From the NCBI GenBank assembly GCA_022749755.1, contig CM040443.1:13159744-13223743 (forward strand): a stretch of DNA of 64,000 nt, written 5' to 3'. Of this stretch, positions 20,936-34,700 are shown piece after piece (the first letter of the stretch is position 1; every line of letters starts with the position of its first letter). A program made the translations under genes and the position numbers. A model generated the notes under the pieces. The model did not search any database. It saw only the letters and a list, made by a program, of their open reading frames with translations, and was not told the DNA's origin. This stretch comes from Azadirachta indica. Taxonomy: Eukaryota > Streptophyta > Magnoliopsida > Sapindales > Meliaceae.

Positions 20936-21954
20936 ATGATCCTGCAGAAACAAGGCCGTGCTCATGCAAAGTTGAGACACTATTTTTATATGGTACAAAT
21001 GGGCCACGGTCAGACTGTGAAATATGAACCTCAATCTAAATGATAGCAATCTTAGCATACTAACTGATGGAAGTTACTTAAATTTCCTACAATCCCCAAG
21101 GCTATTTAAAATATGTTAGAACTGTTGTGCTTTATCTTAACTTCGCAAACACAATAGTTGTTTTTGGTAGACACATACTTTTCTTTGGTAACTAATATTT
21201 GCTACTCACTTGTATAGTTATATTTGACAACCAGTAATTCTCTGTCACAGCAATAGCGAATTAAAAATCACAATAACTTAATCCCAAACATTCCCTTAAA
21301 TTCACTTGTAATAATTACTTCCTATTTATACAGCTTAACTTTGATCCAAAACAAAAGTCCAGATCCACTATTCATCATGAAAACTTACGGTTAGATTATA
21401 GATGAGATTTTATTAGATAACTTCACTTGTAGAACCTTACAATTTTCCCTCAAAGAAAGAACCAATCGTTTACTTAGTTTCCAAGAATATAGTATGCTAA
21501 ACTTAACCAACTTGACAAAGGAAAAAAAGAATATAGTAATCAATCACCTCAATACCAAATGAAACCTTAAAACAAAGCAAACATTAGCTAATGATTTGCT
21601 TCACCTCCTTATCTCTATAATATCTTATCAATAGCATAAACTGCAAGTATGCATGTCTAACTAAATTACTTAATACAAACTAGAAAAATAACATCATCAA
21701 AAATTTCACCAATTATCAAAGGTATTATGAAATATAAATTAAATTTGCAAAAACATAAATGCAAAATACAGTACATCCACTAAAATAGAAAGGGCTAAGA
21801 ATGAGGAGTCGCGTTATTTGTTATGCAATAAAGAATAATAACTTATAAAGATGAGCCTACCGTGGTTCAAAGTGAAATAGAGTCGCTGGTCTTCAATAGA
21901 AACAGTTTTAATTTTGTACGGCTTAAAGCGTTAAGTAGAGTGAGGTGAGCGTAC
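20936..21954. other. AT-rich intergenic sequence
   Basis: No gene or element recognised. The first part may include former intron or leader sequence of the FLX-like fragment. Confidence 0.4.
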
Positions 21955-22735
21955 TGTTACGTGCCGCCGGTTCGGAAGCGGAACCGCCGAAAGCGCAAGA
22001 GCACAAGAGCGCGCTCCTCGCAGAACAAGCGCGCCCAAGTTCCGGAGTCGCCTACCCTCTCGACGGAGAGCTTACACTCGCGGGTGAACAGTGTGCTGGT
22101 GAACAGTACCCCCGCGAGCAGACATCAAGTTCCAAGAGCAGTTCGGGGGAGAGCGGAGCGGAACGGGAGTGTGCCCGACATCCTACCGTGTCAACCGAGG
22201 CTAGGCAAGTCAGTGGGCCTTGGAAGCAACCACCACAAGCATCCTTAGAAGCACCATTTGGGCTGGGCAGCAAGACACATGCAAGGAGCAAGCTGGACAG
22301 CACTTGGTTTGGCTTAGTAGTTTAGCTTGGTTTCCTTAGAGTGTGATCCAATAGGCCCAATGTTGTGTTTAATGGTGGTAGGTAGGATATTTCTTGTCTT
22401 CTTGTAAATGTTGTAAATGTGGACACATTTTGGCCATTGATAGTGCTTGTATAGAGTTAATCATGGCCATCCATTTGTGCATATATATTGTATAGTGAAA
22501 TGTAATGAAAAAAAGGGACCCATTTCTCTCTTCCAATTGCTTCTCACGTTGCTTCTTCTTCTTCTCCATTTTGCTCCCAAATTGAGCACCAAATTAACAC
22601 TGCTCACTGCCATTCTTGCAACACACACACACAAATTGATCTTGGGAGAATTAAAGGCTTACTTGGGCAGTGGTAATCAGCTAGTTCAAGTGCCGCATGT
22701 GCTGGATTTTCCGCCTCAGTTCCCAGCGCGTGACA
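21955..22735 (+). mobile_element. Solo LTR of a gypsy-type retrotransposon
   Basis: A 781-bp unit begins TGTTACG and ends CGTGACA and is flanked by GTAC on both sides (21951-21954 and 22736-22739). The first 380 bases are GC-rich, in strong contrast to the surroundings, and the second half carries a TATATAT-type promoter region near 22480-22495. No internal retrotransposon sequence follows, so it is a solo LTR left by LTR-LTR recombination. The terminal motif is almost the same as that of the chromovirus at 7645 (TGTCACG..CGTGACA). Open frames inside the GC-rich part (to 126 codons) are not credible genes. Confidence 0.8.
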
Positions 22736-23075
22736 GTACGCTCGCCCGACTAGCATTTTTTTTGTAGAATGACAATTTTGTCCTCATTTTAAGGAGTCCG
22801 AATTGTCGTGGGCTGGGCCCGACTAATTTGCATTCGGAGGCCGTATCGTACGCATATTTATAGTTAGCCCAACCCATTTACGAGAGGTAGAATCTTGCTA
22901 GACCCATCACAACCCAATAAGCATGGACCATATAGATCATGTGGCTCCCAGAATTCGGGTCCGAATCGGGATAAAATTATAAATTTTAGAACTAACGTAC
23001 AAATCTCTAAAATGGGGTTTATTAGAGTGAATGGTTTTAATAATTTTAGAAATACTTTAAAGTCTCTATTTATTA
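22736..23075. other. Intergenic sequence between the solo LTR and a MITE
   Basis: Moderately AT-rich sequence with GGGCTGGGCCC near 22811-22821. Nothing recognisable as a gene. Confidence 0.35.
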
Positions 23076-23083
23076 GCTATAAC

Positions 23084-23296
23084 TAGGGGTTGTAATTTTT
23101 GATACAATTCATCAACTCGACACAAACACAACACAAAGCTAGTGAATTCAAGTTAATTTAAAATAACTATTAATAAATAAATCATAATTATGTGACATGA
23201 TTAATAATTAGATCAGATTCGAATTAGTTTAAAATATATTATCTCTTTCTGTAACACGACTCGAATATGACATAATAACCCGAATTATCATCCTTA
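23084..23296. mobile_element. Short hAT-type MITE
   Basis: A 213-bp unit with terminal inverted repeats TAGGGGTTGTAAT and, at the other end, the complement of TAAGGATGATAAT. It is flanked by GCTATAAC (23076-23083) and GCAATAAC (23297-23304), an 8-bp target duplication with one change, as expected for hAT elements. It has no coding capacity. Confidence 0.7.
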
Positions 23297-23304
23297 GCAA
23301 TAAC

Positions 23305-26300
23305 TTAAATAATAATAATAATATAATAATTTACATTGTTTGTGAACAAGGTGTCAAACTTTTGATTAATTAATTAATTAGTATTTATTTAATAAAATAA
23401 ATTGTAAAAATGAAAAAGAAAATTAATCTCCATCGTAATTACACCATCGATCTTTTGTAATTACACTAATCATTGTTGACAGTGTTCGATCTAATCATTA
23501 TTATTACAATCAAACTCGAAGCCTTTTAATTTATACTATAGTGATATTATTTTTAGTGAACAAAAAAAAAAGGATGAAAAGAGATGAAATTGGTATCGAT
23601 AAGTGGTAATAATAGACTATGGACATTGCCAATAGACAATTAATTTGCTATTATATTTAAAAATATATATTCATTAAATTGAAAATACTAAGAACTTATT
23701 TGATATTATATTAAAATTAAATATTAATTTAAGTAAAAATAATTGTAATTTGTCTTCCAAACAATTTTAAAAACAACAAAATATTATCTTCAAATTTTTA
23801 ATTATAATTTGAAAATAATTTTGGGAAAAAAGAAGCTTTTTTTTAATAAAGAATAAAAAACAGCCGGTGGTGTAGTTGAAAGCAACAAGAAATGGGCATG
23901 CACATTAATTAGTCCATACCCATATCCCTAATTGATAGTGAAATGTCACTCCACAGCTTTATTTGTTAAGTCGCTTTTACAGCATCGTCAAATGTCAACT
24001 ACTCTACCCTACTCTCCCTAATTGCCAAAATTAAACAGATGGCCTTTTAATTTTGATTTACCAAAACAGTTTATTTTTTACTTTAACTAAAGATTAAAGT
24101 AAATATTATAGGCAAGCCTTTAAGTTTTACCATTTTTATGTATTAAAAACTCGAAATCGACAAAAAGCAGTCTTTCTTTCTTTCTCTTTATTGATGTTTT
24201 GATTTTTCTAGTTCAGCAGAGTCCCTAAAGCGACGGGTCCTCCTACGCGTTGCCCATACTATACCAGTTTTTTCTGCAGCGTGCTTTCTGGGTTGTATTT
24301 CAAGATGCCCTAATTGCCCTTCACTATGAACAGCATTTAATTCGTAGAAAACTACTTGACCTTTTTATTTTGTCTTGATTGCTGAAATCACTTTCTGTCC
24401 GAAGCAATACGTAAAACAAAATTGCATTTTTGAATTGGTCAATTCTTGGCGTGGCAAAAGAAAAGGGGCAAGCATTAAAAGATTAAAATTCATGTTTATT
24501 TTCATGGGTAATAACAATTGGGTGCTTGAATTTTGCAAAATAACATCGAAGGACACAATTTTGCCATGACTTGCTTGAGTTGATGATGGTTTAAAAATGT
24601 AAATGATTTTATTTGGGTTTTTTATTTAAAAAAAAAAATGAGAGTGAGAAATTTTATATGAAAAATATCAAACTTTTATCTTTTACTATTATTCAAATTC
24701 AGAATAATTTGTTAGCATTAAACGTGTTCTAAATTACTTAAACGATGCCTATAAACAAAAAGAAATTTTATATATCCTTAAACAACAACAACGAGTGTTA
24801 AAAATTTGAAATATATTTAATTTTTATATATACATGGAAGGGAGATTTTTTTTTTTAATTCAGTGATTCTTTTGTTTTGTAAAAGCCAAAAATATCATAT
24901 ATTAAATTACTAAAACTATAGTTTAGTCAATATCAACGCTATATTAAGCCTAGAAATACTATGAAAATACCATTTTAGTAACTTGACACGTTATATATAC
25001 AAGATAAACATTTTACTTACAATATTTAATTTGAAATTTATAATAAACATAAATTATAACATAAATAATAACTTGTGATACAAAATGCGAAAGTATGTAA
25101 ACTTGTAATTTATTCTAAATATAGAAATTTAAAGTATGTCTCTTTTCACATCTATTTTTAAGTTTTAGGTTAATTTTGATTTATCTCATTTATTTATTAA
25201 CAACCATCAAAATAACCCCTCAATTTACTATTAGTATCATTAAATTAATTTAGTTATATAGTATAAAATAATAAAATAAATTTCTCTTCTTTTATTTTCT
25301 TTGTTTCATTCTTTCTTTCATCCTTTTTTGCTTTCGTGAGTGCTAAACACCAAAATACAAACTCATTCAACCTAATTATTATTATCACAGTTGCTTTTTA
25401 CTTTCATAATTGTCAAATATTTGATTTTATGCTTGCGAATCTATTCAACTTAACTATCACCACCACCACTTTTTTAATTTAAGAAATATCATTGTAAATG
25501 AAAAATAATTAAAAAAATTAAATCCAATCCATTCAACCAACAAAAAAAAATTCAAATTTCAAAAAAAAAAAAAATTGCCCACAAAAAAAGGTCCATTTTA
25601 AAAGAATTGTCAAAAGGATGTGCGCCCTAGCAATAGCCTCACGTGGGCATGAGGACCTTCTATTTAGCATTTTTATTAATCAAAATGAAAGGAAAAAAGT
25701 GAGAAAGAAGAAGAGAATAAACAAAAAGGAAAAAAAGATTAAATATGGACAAAGATTAACATAAATAATAATTTGCTTAAAATATGCTTAAAATTAAGGT
25801 GTAATGATTTTAAAGCTACAATTATTGTGAAATGAAAACTGAATCTTAAATATAAGTAAGAAAACTAAATGAATTATAAAAAAAAATTAGTATTACTAAA
25901 TATTTTTTCAACTTTACTTTCAAAACTAAATTAAAGCAAACAATATCAAACTATCCAAATGACTAGAGTTAACAGTGTGAGAGAGCAATGATGACTTATT
26001 ATAAAATAGGTTGAATTTTAAAATTTATTGATAAATAAAAGGGTAAGTTGAAATTAACCCTAAAATTTTACAACATGTTCATGTCATAACCTACAAGGAA
26101 AATAACGGAGGGTCAAAATTTTTTACTTGTCTGCCTGTGTACAAAGTTCACGGAGGCAACGAATACTTACACATTGTTTAAAGGACCCATACATTTTTAC
26201 AAATTACATTATTTTTATATTTAAAAAAAAGAAAGGAATTGGTACTTGCAGAGCTGTGTGGGCACGGCAGCTATAAAAGCATAACGGAAACAACCAACTG

Positions 26301-28196
26301 CAGTTTGCAGGAAAACCACAGCTTTAATATAATCTAATTGAAGACTAATTATTTAAAAATAAATAAAAAATTAAGACTAATTTTTAGTTGAAAAACTGAA
26401 TAAGACAACCATGTCAGATACTATTTAATGCTGTCGTTTTTTTATAAATGTACACTATTTATTTTTGTTTTATGCACTTATTTTGTTATAATTTTTTATT
26501 GTACATTGAATGTATTCCAATGTTATCCCACTATTTATTACTTGTCATTGGAGAATAATTGCTTTAATGGGAGAACAAATAAAATAAAATAAAAATAAAA
26601 TTTGTAATAGTCACCAGCTATGCATTTAGTTAGTTTACTTTATTTATAAAATTATATACAAATTTAATTAATTATCGTGGAACTTATTCTATTATAAAAT
26701 TATAGATAATTTATGAATTTACATGCTCTAGGTACTAATCAATAATTATCATGTATTATTAATATTACGACTTAAATTATTTTATATTTCTATAAATTTT
26801 GTTTTAAATAACAAAAATTATTTTGATTTTTTTGATCAAATTAAAAAGATAAAAATAATGAGTTACAACCAAAAAATAACCAGTTACAACCATAACAAAA
26901 CTAATATTTTAAATTTTATCGTAACTCAATAGTTATGTGTATTTAAAATGGATGGTTTTTGAGAAATTTTCAATGTCACATTTAAGAAAACAAAGGAAAA
27001 AAGTGAAAAAATGGTGGGTATTAATTGTGCAATAATAATGAATAGGTAATTAACTGGTCCCACTAAGTACAGGATAAGATAGTTACTATCAATTAGGGTA
27101 TGTAGAAAGAGGGTATTTCGGTAAAAGCAGAATAAGTGCAAAGAGGGAAACTAACATTTTCGAATGGGTTTACGAATCGCCCGGCGTACTCGTCGATCGG
27201 TGTCCAACATTACCTAATCTCTCTCTCTCTCTCTCTCTCTCTCCTCATTTAAAAGCCGAGAATTTTAGCCATCCCAGAAGAACTTGAACCACGGGCAGAC
27301 CCTGGTCCTCCTCGCCGATCTATTTGCCCTAAAATCTCAATTCCTCGGGAGCCTTATTTAATTTCAATCATTTTTCAAAAAATACCAAAATAATTATAAA
27401 TTAAAAAAGAAATCATGAAAGATCTGAAAAAGCAAGATCAAGTAGACGAATCACATCTAATCATCCGTCCATCAAAACCCCAAAAAGCAAACCATTTTTG
27501 TGAAAATGATTTTTTTTTTTTTAATTTTATTTTCTCATTGTTCTTCACAGAATACGTTACCACATGCTTTTCCAAATCTAATAATATTAAATATAATAGA
27601 CTATTTTTTTTTTTATGTGGTACAAAGCACTAAGATAAATATATATATAAAAGAAAAGATTAAAAATATAATAAAAAAATTATATAAAAAATTAGAGAAA
27701 AATAGAGAATGTATTGTACGAATTTGTATACTGTAACATGATACTTGAAATACAAGTATCTGATGGAAGTAGTGTAAATAGAAAGTCATTTCAACCCATG
27801 TGAACTCCCATATCTCTCTCTGTCTCTTTCCCTCGTATTCCTTCACAGGCACAGACAGAGACAACAGGACCTTTGCTAGAGTAGACTTTCATATCATACA
27901 TATAAAGCTAGCGCTGACGATACATATCTACACTTCATGCACATCAAATCCAACTCTGTGTATATTTCTGAGAGATATAGAGAGAGAGGACAGGGCAGTT
28001 TTGCCTCGATTACTGCCACAACCAGAACCAGCAGCTAGCAGCTGCAACACCTCCGAAAAAAGCACACTCACTTCAGCTATTTAGCCTTGCACTTCAAGCT
28101 AACACAAGCCCACCCCACCATTTCAACTTCATCTTTTCCTTGCTTGCTGCTATATATCTTCTTGTGTGTGGGAGAAAAGTTAAAAAGATATCATTA
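23305..28196. other. AT-rich intergenic region upstream of the small gene
   Basis: Nearly 5 kb with poly-A/T runs and no credible gene. A GC-richer patch at about 27165-27360 contains a (CT)n tract. The last 500 bases should include promoter and leader of the gene at 28197, including pyrimidine-rich leader sequence. Confidence 0.4.
27219..27243. repeat. (CT)n microsatellite
   Basis: About twelve CT units in a GC-richer patch. Pyrimidine tracts of this kind are common near plant transcription start sites. Confidence 0.9.
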
Positions 28197-28397
28197 ATGG
28201 GTGTTTTAGGGTTTTGTTTTGATCCAAATGCTGTGGTTCTGTGTGGGAAGAAGAAGTTTAAGAGCTTGTTTTGGAGGGTTAGAGCAGAGATAAGGAGACA
28301 AATGAAGGGAAGATCAAAGCAGAGGTTCAGTTTCCACTATGATCCCCTCAGTTATGCTCTCAATTTTGATAATGGCAACTTTGGCTTCTTCTGCTGA
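28197..28397 (+). CDS. Small conserved plant protein of unknown function, 66 residues
   Basis: The frame MGVLGFCFDPNAVVLCGKKK... runs 66 codons to TGA at 28395-28397. The earlier in-frame ATG at 28140 would add 19 residues with no obvious conservation, so I prefer the start at 28197. The basic middle (KKKFKSLFWRVRAEIRRQMK) and the ending RFSFHYDPLSYALNFDNG resemble a family of short plant proteins that end in YDP.SYALNFD. It has no signal peptide or clear membrane segment. The long pyrimidine-rich leader upstream and the lack of introns fit such genes. Function is unknown to me. Confidence 0.62.
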   Translation: MGVLGFCFDPNAVVLCGKKKFKSLFWRVRAEIRRQMKGRSKQRFSFHYDPLSYALNFDNGNFGFFC

Positions 28398-29791
28398 TCT
28401 CTATCACAGCAAATTTTGCGAAGCAGATACTCCATATCAACATCATGTAATATTATGGTGTTTGGTGTTAAGAAGTACAATCTGTTTTCTCTTTTCTTTG
28501 GCTTTGCTTTCCTTTTTCTCTTTTCTGTAATGTAATTTGAACCCTAACTGCAAATGGGATGAAATCTATATGCTAGCTTATTAGCTCAACACCAGTACTT
28601 CTGCAAATTACATGCACACCAGGCAGCCGAAAGCCACTTCTTTGCTCTCTCTCTCTCTCTCTCTCTTCTTTTTTCTCTTTTCTTTTGATGCATGAAAGCT
28701 ACTAAACTTGAAATAGTTGCTGAGTTTAGATGTGCTCTTTTTCTGCTATATATAAATATATCATATATGATTTATCATCTCCATTTTCATGTATACATTC
28801 TGAACCTGATATTCATTTCTAAATTATAACAAATTCAACTCCAATATCTTTGTTATTTCCCACATAGGTCTTTAAGTTTTCTGGATATGCATTTATAGTG
28901 TTATATGATGAAATGTCATTCTGCTGCTTTGTTTCTGATCTCTGTAATGCCAGTCCAGTAGTCCAAGCATGCAAACCTTTTCCTTCAAATGGCTGCCAAA
29001 ACGCTCATTTTTGTTGAGTAGTGCTGTTTCTTCTCTTTTTCTTTCTAAACCTTCATTTCTACTCCAATATTGAAAAAGACAAAAAAAAGTAAATCTTGCA
29101 TATATCATTTGTCAAAATCTTTCTTCTCTGATGCACCATAGGCCATATTTAATTTCTGCTGGTAAGTAACCAACATAAGTTACACAACTAACCCACCAAA
29201 GATCATTGATATCTTCAGAGTTTTTGTCCATTCTTGCTTTACCCCATTATTGAACTTTTGTTTTCTTCTGTTTATACTATTATTGGATTTTAATAGTAAA
29301 TTCACGTTTTTTTTTTTTTTTCCGGAGGGAAATGTTATGTACTTATTTTCACAACATATGTCAAAATATAACACATAATGCTCATCTAAACATTTTAATT
29401 AGTGATAAATAATAAATTATTGGAATAATTAGATTTATAAAAGATGAATTACTTTTAGTGATATTCTCCTTGATCAATTGAGATTATAGTGGATGCAATT
29501 TGAATATCATGATTGACATTTAGATTATTTTACGTTGGTAAGTAAACATAATTTAACATATTTGAGGGCAGGTATCCGCGTACACTAGTAAGGGGGCAAT
29601 TATCTCACGGTGTTGTGAGCAAATATCCAGTGTGTGCCATCATGTTATCTAAAGTCCCAATAAATTTATAACGTACTGTCAGTTGTCATAAATTATAACT
29701 GTAATTTTAAATGTTAACATATTACTAATGTTAAGAGTATATCTACCACTAAACTAAACCTGAAAAATATATTTCTCACTCTATGAGATAT
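28398..29791. other. Intergenic region downstream of the small gene
   Basis: Contains the probable 3' UTR, a (CT)n tract at 28645-28668, and AT-rich sequence. No gene recognised. Confidence 0.4.
28645..28668. repeat. (CT)n microsatellite
   Basis: About twelve CT units, about 250 bases after the stop codon of the small gene. Confidence 0.9.
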
Positions 29792-30179
29792 TGACGCAGG
29801 CGGGATAGCGGGTAAAATAAAAAAACACCTTGTCGAACGCCGAATCTCGTTCGATTCTTTGACGCAGTGAGTTAGATAAACGTTCCAACGGACGAGATTA
29901 GATGTCATTCTAACCTTAACGACTCGAAACACGAGTGTCAAGATAACAATTCCATAAGGGACAAAATCAAAGGGGAATATTTTATTGAATAAAAGATTAT
30001 CTCCAAAACAATAACATAGGTTCTCTATATATAGTAGAGAAAACCCAACATTACAATTCAATTCAAATAAGGAAAAGAACTCCTATTTAAATAAGAAAAC
30101 TAAGAATTAAATAATAAATTAAATTGGTAAGAATAAAAGACTTCCTAAACTAATTAAATTTCAAAATTGTCCTACATCA
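29792..30179 (-). repeat. 3' LTR of the short gypsy element
   Basis: 388 bp, nearly identical to 31334-31719. Contains TCTCTATATATAGTAGAG, with a TATA box in either orientation. Confidence 0.92.
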
Positions 30180-30193
30180 GATTCCCCTTCTCT

Positions 30194-31240
30194 TTAAAAA
30201 AACTCGTCCTCGAGTTTTGTTTTGTCCGGCGGATGAAATTTGTAATTCAACATTAAATCTTCTTTTGACTTAAAATAGTGGCTCTTCTCAACAAATTTCT
30301 TTGAAACTTGAAAGTATTCAAATTTTATCTTTTTCTTACACTTGTATGTGGCCCTTTGAAAAAATATATACTTATAATAATAAATTACTTTCAAATTTCT
30401 CATAACTTTTCCCAAGTCTCGCTCAATATACTCAGCAATTAAATTTATCTTTGTGGCTAAATTTTCTTCAAGGATAACCGTTATATCTTCGATATGAATA
30501 GGTAGAACCATGTCAATAATAGGCAGATCTTCGATTTGAATTTCTTGTGCATGATCAATTTTTTAATTTAAGATCACATAAAGTCTCTTCTTGTACAATT
30601 TCTGGCACGTCTTCAATTTCTTTTTGAAGTTCATCTTCAGACACTATCTTATGGTCAACTTTAACTATATTATCAGATATCTTATGAGTTATATTGTCAA
30701 CAACATCTCTAATAACTCTATCAAAGTCAAACTTTAGTTGCGTTTCGATTTTTTTGGCTAAGAAAATGGCATATAGTAGTGTATGGATAATATATGATGG
30801 CATTTGATCTCTTATATCAGCATTGAGCCCTTCCAAAAATCTCTCAACTAAAAGCTCTTCACTCTCATAAAAAAATGAATGTCCATAAAAATTCTCAAAC
30901 TCCATAGCATAAGAATGAATAGATCTCATACCTTGATGTGTCAAACAATAATCAAGAGGAATAAACTGTGATCTCATCAATCGTTTCATCTAATCCCATA
31001 ATCGAACTTTGTCTTCTTGGCTTGCAAGTCGTGACCTTTGTAACATATTTCACCAATATAATGCACTCCCTTTTAACAGAAAACAAGTAACAAATTGTAC
31101 TTGTTTTTCTTTAGGTATCCTCTCAACTTCAAAGAATTTTTCAACATTTTCCAATCAAAACAAAAATAATCTAGGACTGCATTTTCCGTCAAACAATAAC
31201 GCATCATGCCTAACATGGTAGACCATGATTTTAATCTCTT
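30194..31240 (-). pseudogene. gag of the short gypsy element
   Basis: Minus-strand coding remnants start with a region near 31240 (MVYHVRHDALLFDG), pass through stops, and continue in the clean frame 30555-30989 (MKRLMRSQFIPLDY, then ELLVERFLEGLNADIRDQMP). That pattern is the conserved capsid-region signature of plant gypsy Gag. A further open frame at 30194-30511 (ending PPDKTKLEDEFF) lies before the 3' LTR. No protease, RT or integrase is present. Confidence 0.82.
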
Positions 31241-31333
31241 TTTTTTGGGTAAAAAGGATGTATTTATGAGTGTGGTTGTGTTTAGTGGTTCAGGAAAGCT
31301 CTGTCTGGTACAGAGGTAGGCTCTGATACCAAC

Positions 31334-31719
31334 TGACGCAGGCGGGATAGCGGGTGGGATAAAAACACTTTGTCGAATGCCGAATCTGGTTCGGTTCTTT
31401 GACGCAGTGAGTTAGATAAACGTTCCAACGGACGGGATTAGATGTCGTTCTAACCCTAACGATTCAAAACACGAGTGTCAAGATAACAATTCCATAAGAG
31501 ACAAAATCAAAGGGGAATATTTTATTGAATAAAAGATTATCTCCAAAACAATAACATAAATTCTCTATATATAGTAGAGAAAACCCAACATTATAATTCA
31601 ACTCAAATAAGGAAAAGAACTCCTATTTAAATAAGAAAACTAAGAATTAAATAACAAATTAAATTGGTAAGAATAAAAGACTTCTTAAACTAATTAAATT
31701 CCAAAATTGTCCTACATCA
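31334..31719 (-). repeat. 5' LTR of the short gypsy element
   Basis: 386 bp, same ends as its partner. The primer site lies directly inside it on the minus strand. Confidence 0.92.
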
Positions 31720-34700
31720 GATGTTTTAAGAAAAAAAATATTTCGTCAATTTGTAAATTATGAGTTTTTCCGTTCAAAATGATGCCATATTCGTGAAATT
31801 TGATGATAATTTTTTTATAGTATAAATAAATATAATTTATTATATCATTTTACCATCTAATTAATGAGTAATACATTACAAAGAATGGTAAAATCAAATA
31901 TTACTTAAAATAGTAATATTATTGACAAAGTACTGTTGTTGAAATAAACATTAACGCACACACACCCACATATTTTTGATAGGAGTTTTAATACATACTT
32001 TTCCAAAAAATTTGTCTCTCAATATGAAAATAAAATGTTTGACCTATTTAACACATACGTCCCTGACGACATTCAATTCTACCTACAATTGATGAAAAGA
32101 CATATTTATACTTTATTTGTCATTAATAAAGACAAATTGTCCTATGCTTGATATACGTTAACAATTTATTTGTTAATATGGTCCCATAATGTAAAAATCA
32201 TAAGCAAATATTACTTACTTTTTTGGCTTTCAAGAGATATATGTACACGATGTTCACATGCAGTGGATGTGTGTACTGTATGCAACTGAATGACGCCTAG
32301 TAACATTGTAGATATGGTTAACTCAATCAAATCTAACATCTGAACAGCAACAAGCAGCATCAAGCGTAGTAACATTATATACATAGTTAGGCCAATCAAA
32401 CCTCCATATCAACAACAACAAACACACATCAATTGACAAGAAAATCTGTTAAACACGAGCAGAAAAATCTGAAACCAGCATGCATTCAAAATATAGCACT
32501 GAGTATCATTTGTGTTATCTCATATAACTAACAGTATATTCATCTACAACATAACATCTTTGTAAGTTTTGTGCCTACAATATACATATGCATTAGACAC
32601 CAAAATATCTACCCAAACCAAGTCTGTCCTTGGTCTAGGGAAATTCTACCTCAAAAGTAACGCATCCCCACTCATTAAACTGCTCGTTGCCACTTAATGC
32701 ACACTGAATGTCATCCCACATCTGCACTAGATTGTAAGAATCTGGACTGACCTTTGCAATCTGATGTACTTCATTCTAAATGATACAGTACACATCAAAC
32801 CTTCCCATATTGTATAACAACATATCAAAAAAAAAATATATAAAAAAGCAACCAGTTCATCCAACAAAGAACCAAATGCAAATATAGTGCATACAAAATA
32901 ACCCATTTCATCTAATTTCACTTGGGCATTAACAGAGTTATCTACTACAATCTGCACTTCTAATGCATGAAATATAAGTGCAGATCCACTCTAACACAAA
33001 CCATAACATCAACAGCGTAGTGCTACAACATAATAGAAGGCTATTGCATGTTCAGTTCATAATATTGCATGCAAATATAAGTAAATGTCTAATTTAACTC
33101 AAACCACAACTGAAATTACTAGCATTCCATCTAATAAAAGGCTACTGCAGATGCAAACATAGTGCATGCAAATGATCTTTAATTTGATCTTTTGCTTAGT
33201 ATGCAGTAAATGCAACAAACTGATAAGCAAATACTTCGATTCAACTTGTAACAGTACATTGCAAGACCCCTAAAACAGATACAATACTAACTCAATGGGA
33301 AAGTATGAATATGATGTTAATTATAATTAAAAACATTTCCAATAATGTTCATACTAATTGCAAATGTCACATTAAAGGAAAAAAGGCAGGGAAAAAAGGA
33401 AGGAAAAAGTGTGTTATTTTGCAAGCCAAGGATTAAATTTTCTTCCTTCCTACCAAAGTTAGTACTTAGGACTAGCTTTACCTACAGGTCGCAAAATAGG
33501 TGGGTGAGCCCGAGCTTAGCATGGCTCAGCCAATGAATAGTGTTGGCACAGTGCAATACTATTCACAGACTGGTTAGAAATAGAAAGCCCATTTGTCATG
33601 TCGTATCATGAACTGTAACCGTGGCATATTGGGTTATGCCAATACTATTCATGAACTGGACCGTACTGGATTGATTTATTATTTAAGTTACTGTTTAGCT
33701 TACAAACAGTAATATTGACCCAGTCAATAGTTAGTTACTATTTATCATTAACAAAAAAAAATTGATTTAGATAATAAAATCGAAATTATAAAATTATTAA
33801 AATAAAATTTAATACAAATTTAATTACTCATGCAATTTTGATTAATAAAACTTACATAAATTTTTAAATTTAAATATAAAAATATAAAATTTTATATGGA
33901 TAAAATATAAATTTTTAATTTTATAACTATATTAAACTTATATAATAATTATATTACACTTTTGTTCAACTTCAATATCAACCTACCTAAAATAGAAAAA
34001 CTAGTAGTTTTTTTTTTTTTAAGTTTGTAATTTGTAATATTTATTTGTATTGTTAAATATAATTTTTTATGTAGATATAAAATGAAATGACGTAAAAATT
34101 ATTAAATGTAAAAATTTGTACTTAGAAATTTGTAACATTGAAAAATGAACAATAAAATTGTCTTCACTACTTCCATTAATTAGTTATTTAGTTACAAAAT
34201 AAATTAAAGAATTAACACAATTTACATAAATTTTAAATTGCTTAAATTTAAATCCAAAAAATATAAATATAAATTTTAAATGGATAAAACATAAATTTTA
34301 GTTTTGATTGTTACAACTATGTAGAATTTGCATAAACTTTTAAGTAAACATTGTGAACTGACAATTGACAATTGACAATTGTTTTGAAATTAATTTACAA
34401 CTTTACATAAAACATTTTGTTTAGAAAAATAAAAGTATAATAGATTAATGAATGTTAATGTTTTTACATTATATTAATTATAACTAAATATGACTGATAA
34501 TCATATTATGTGTTTATAATTTTATATATATAAATATTTAAAATATTTAATTATATTACGAACAAAATGTAATTAATTGTTGTATTTTATTATAATTTGT
34601 AATTATTCATTCAAAATTTTAATTAAATATAAACAATAAAAATCGTAAACTTATTATTTATTAAATAATTATTATTTTCAACTTGTTTGATTTATTATTA

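Larger units (their letters stand above)
29792..31719 (-). mobile_element. Short gag-only gypsy retrotransposon
   Basis: A 1928-bp element on the minus strand with LTRs at 31334-31719 (5') and 29792-30179 (3'). The LTR ends are TGATGTAGG..GCCTGCGTCA in element orientation. Flanks GATAT and GATGT are a 5-bp target duplication with one change. A perfect tRNA-Met primer site TGGTATCAGAGCC lies two bases inside the 5' LTR (about 31315-31331), and a purine tract (AGAGAAGGGGA) adjoins the other LTR. The internal 1.15 kb encodes only Gag, so movement would need enzymes from another element. The two LTRs differ at few positions, so it is the youngest element in the window. Confidence 0.92.

Noticed and set aside
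21945..22325. GC-rich open frames of 126 and 95 codons as genes or a CpG island
   Set aside because: They lie wholly inside the solo LTR and overlap on both strands without protein features.
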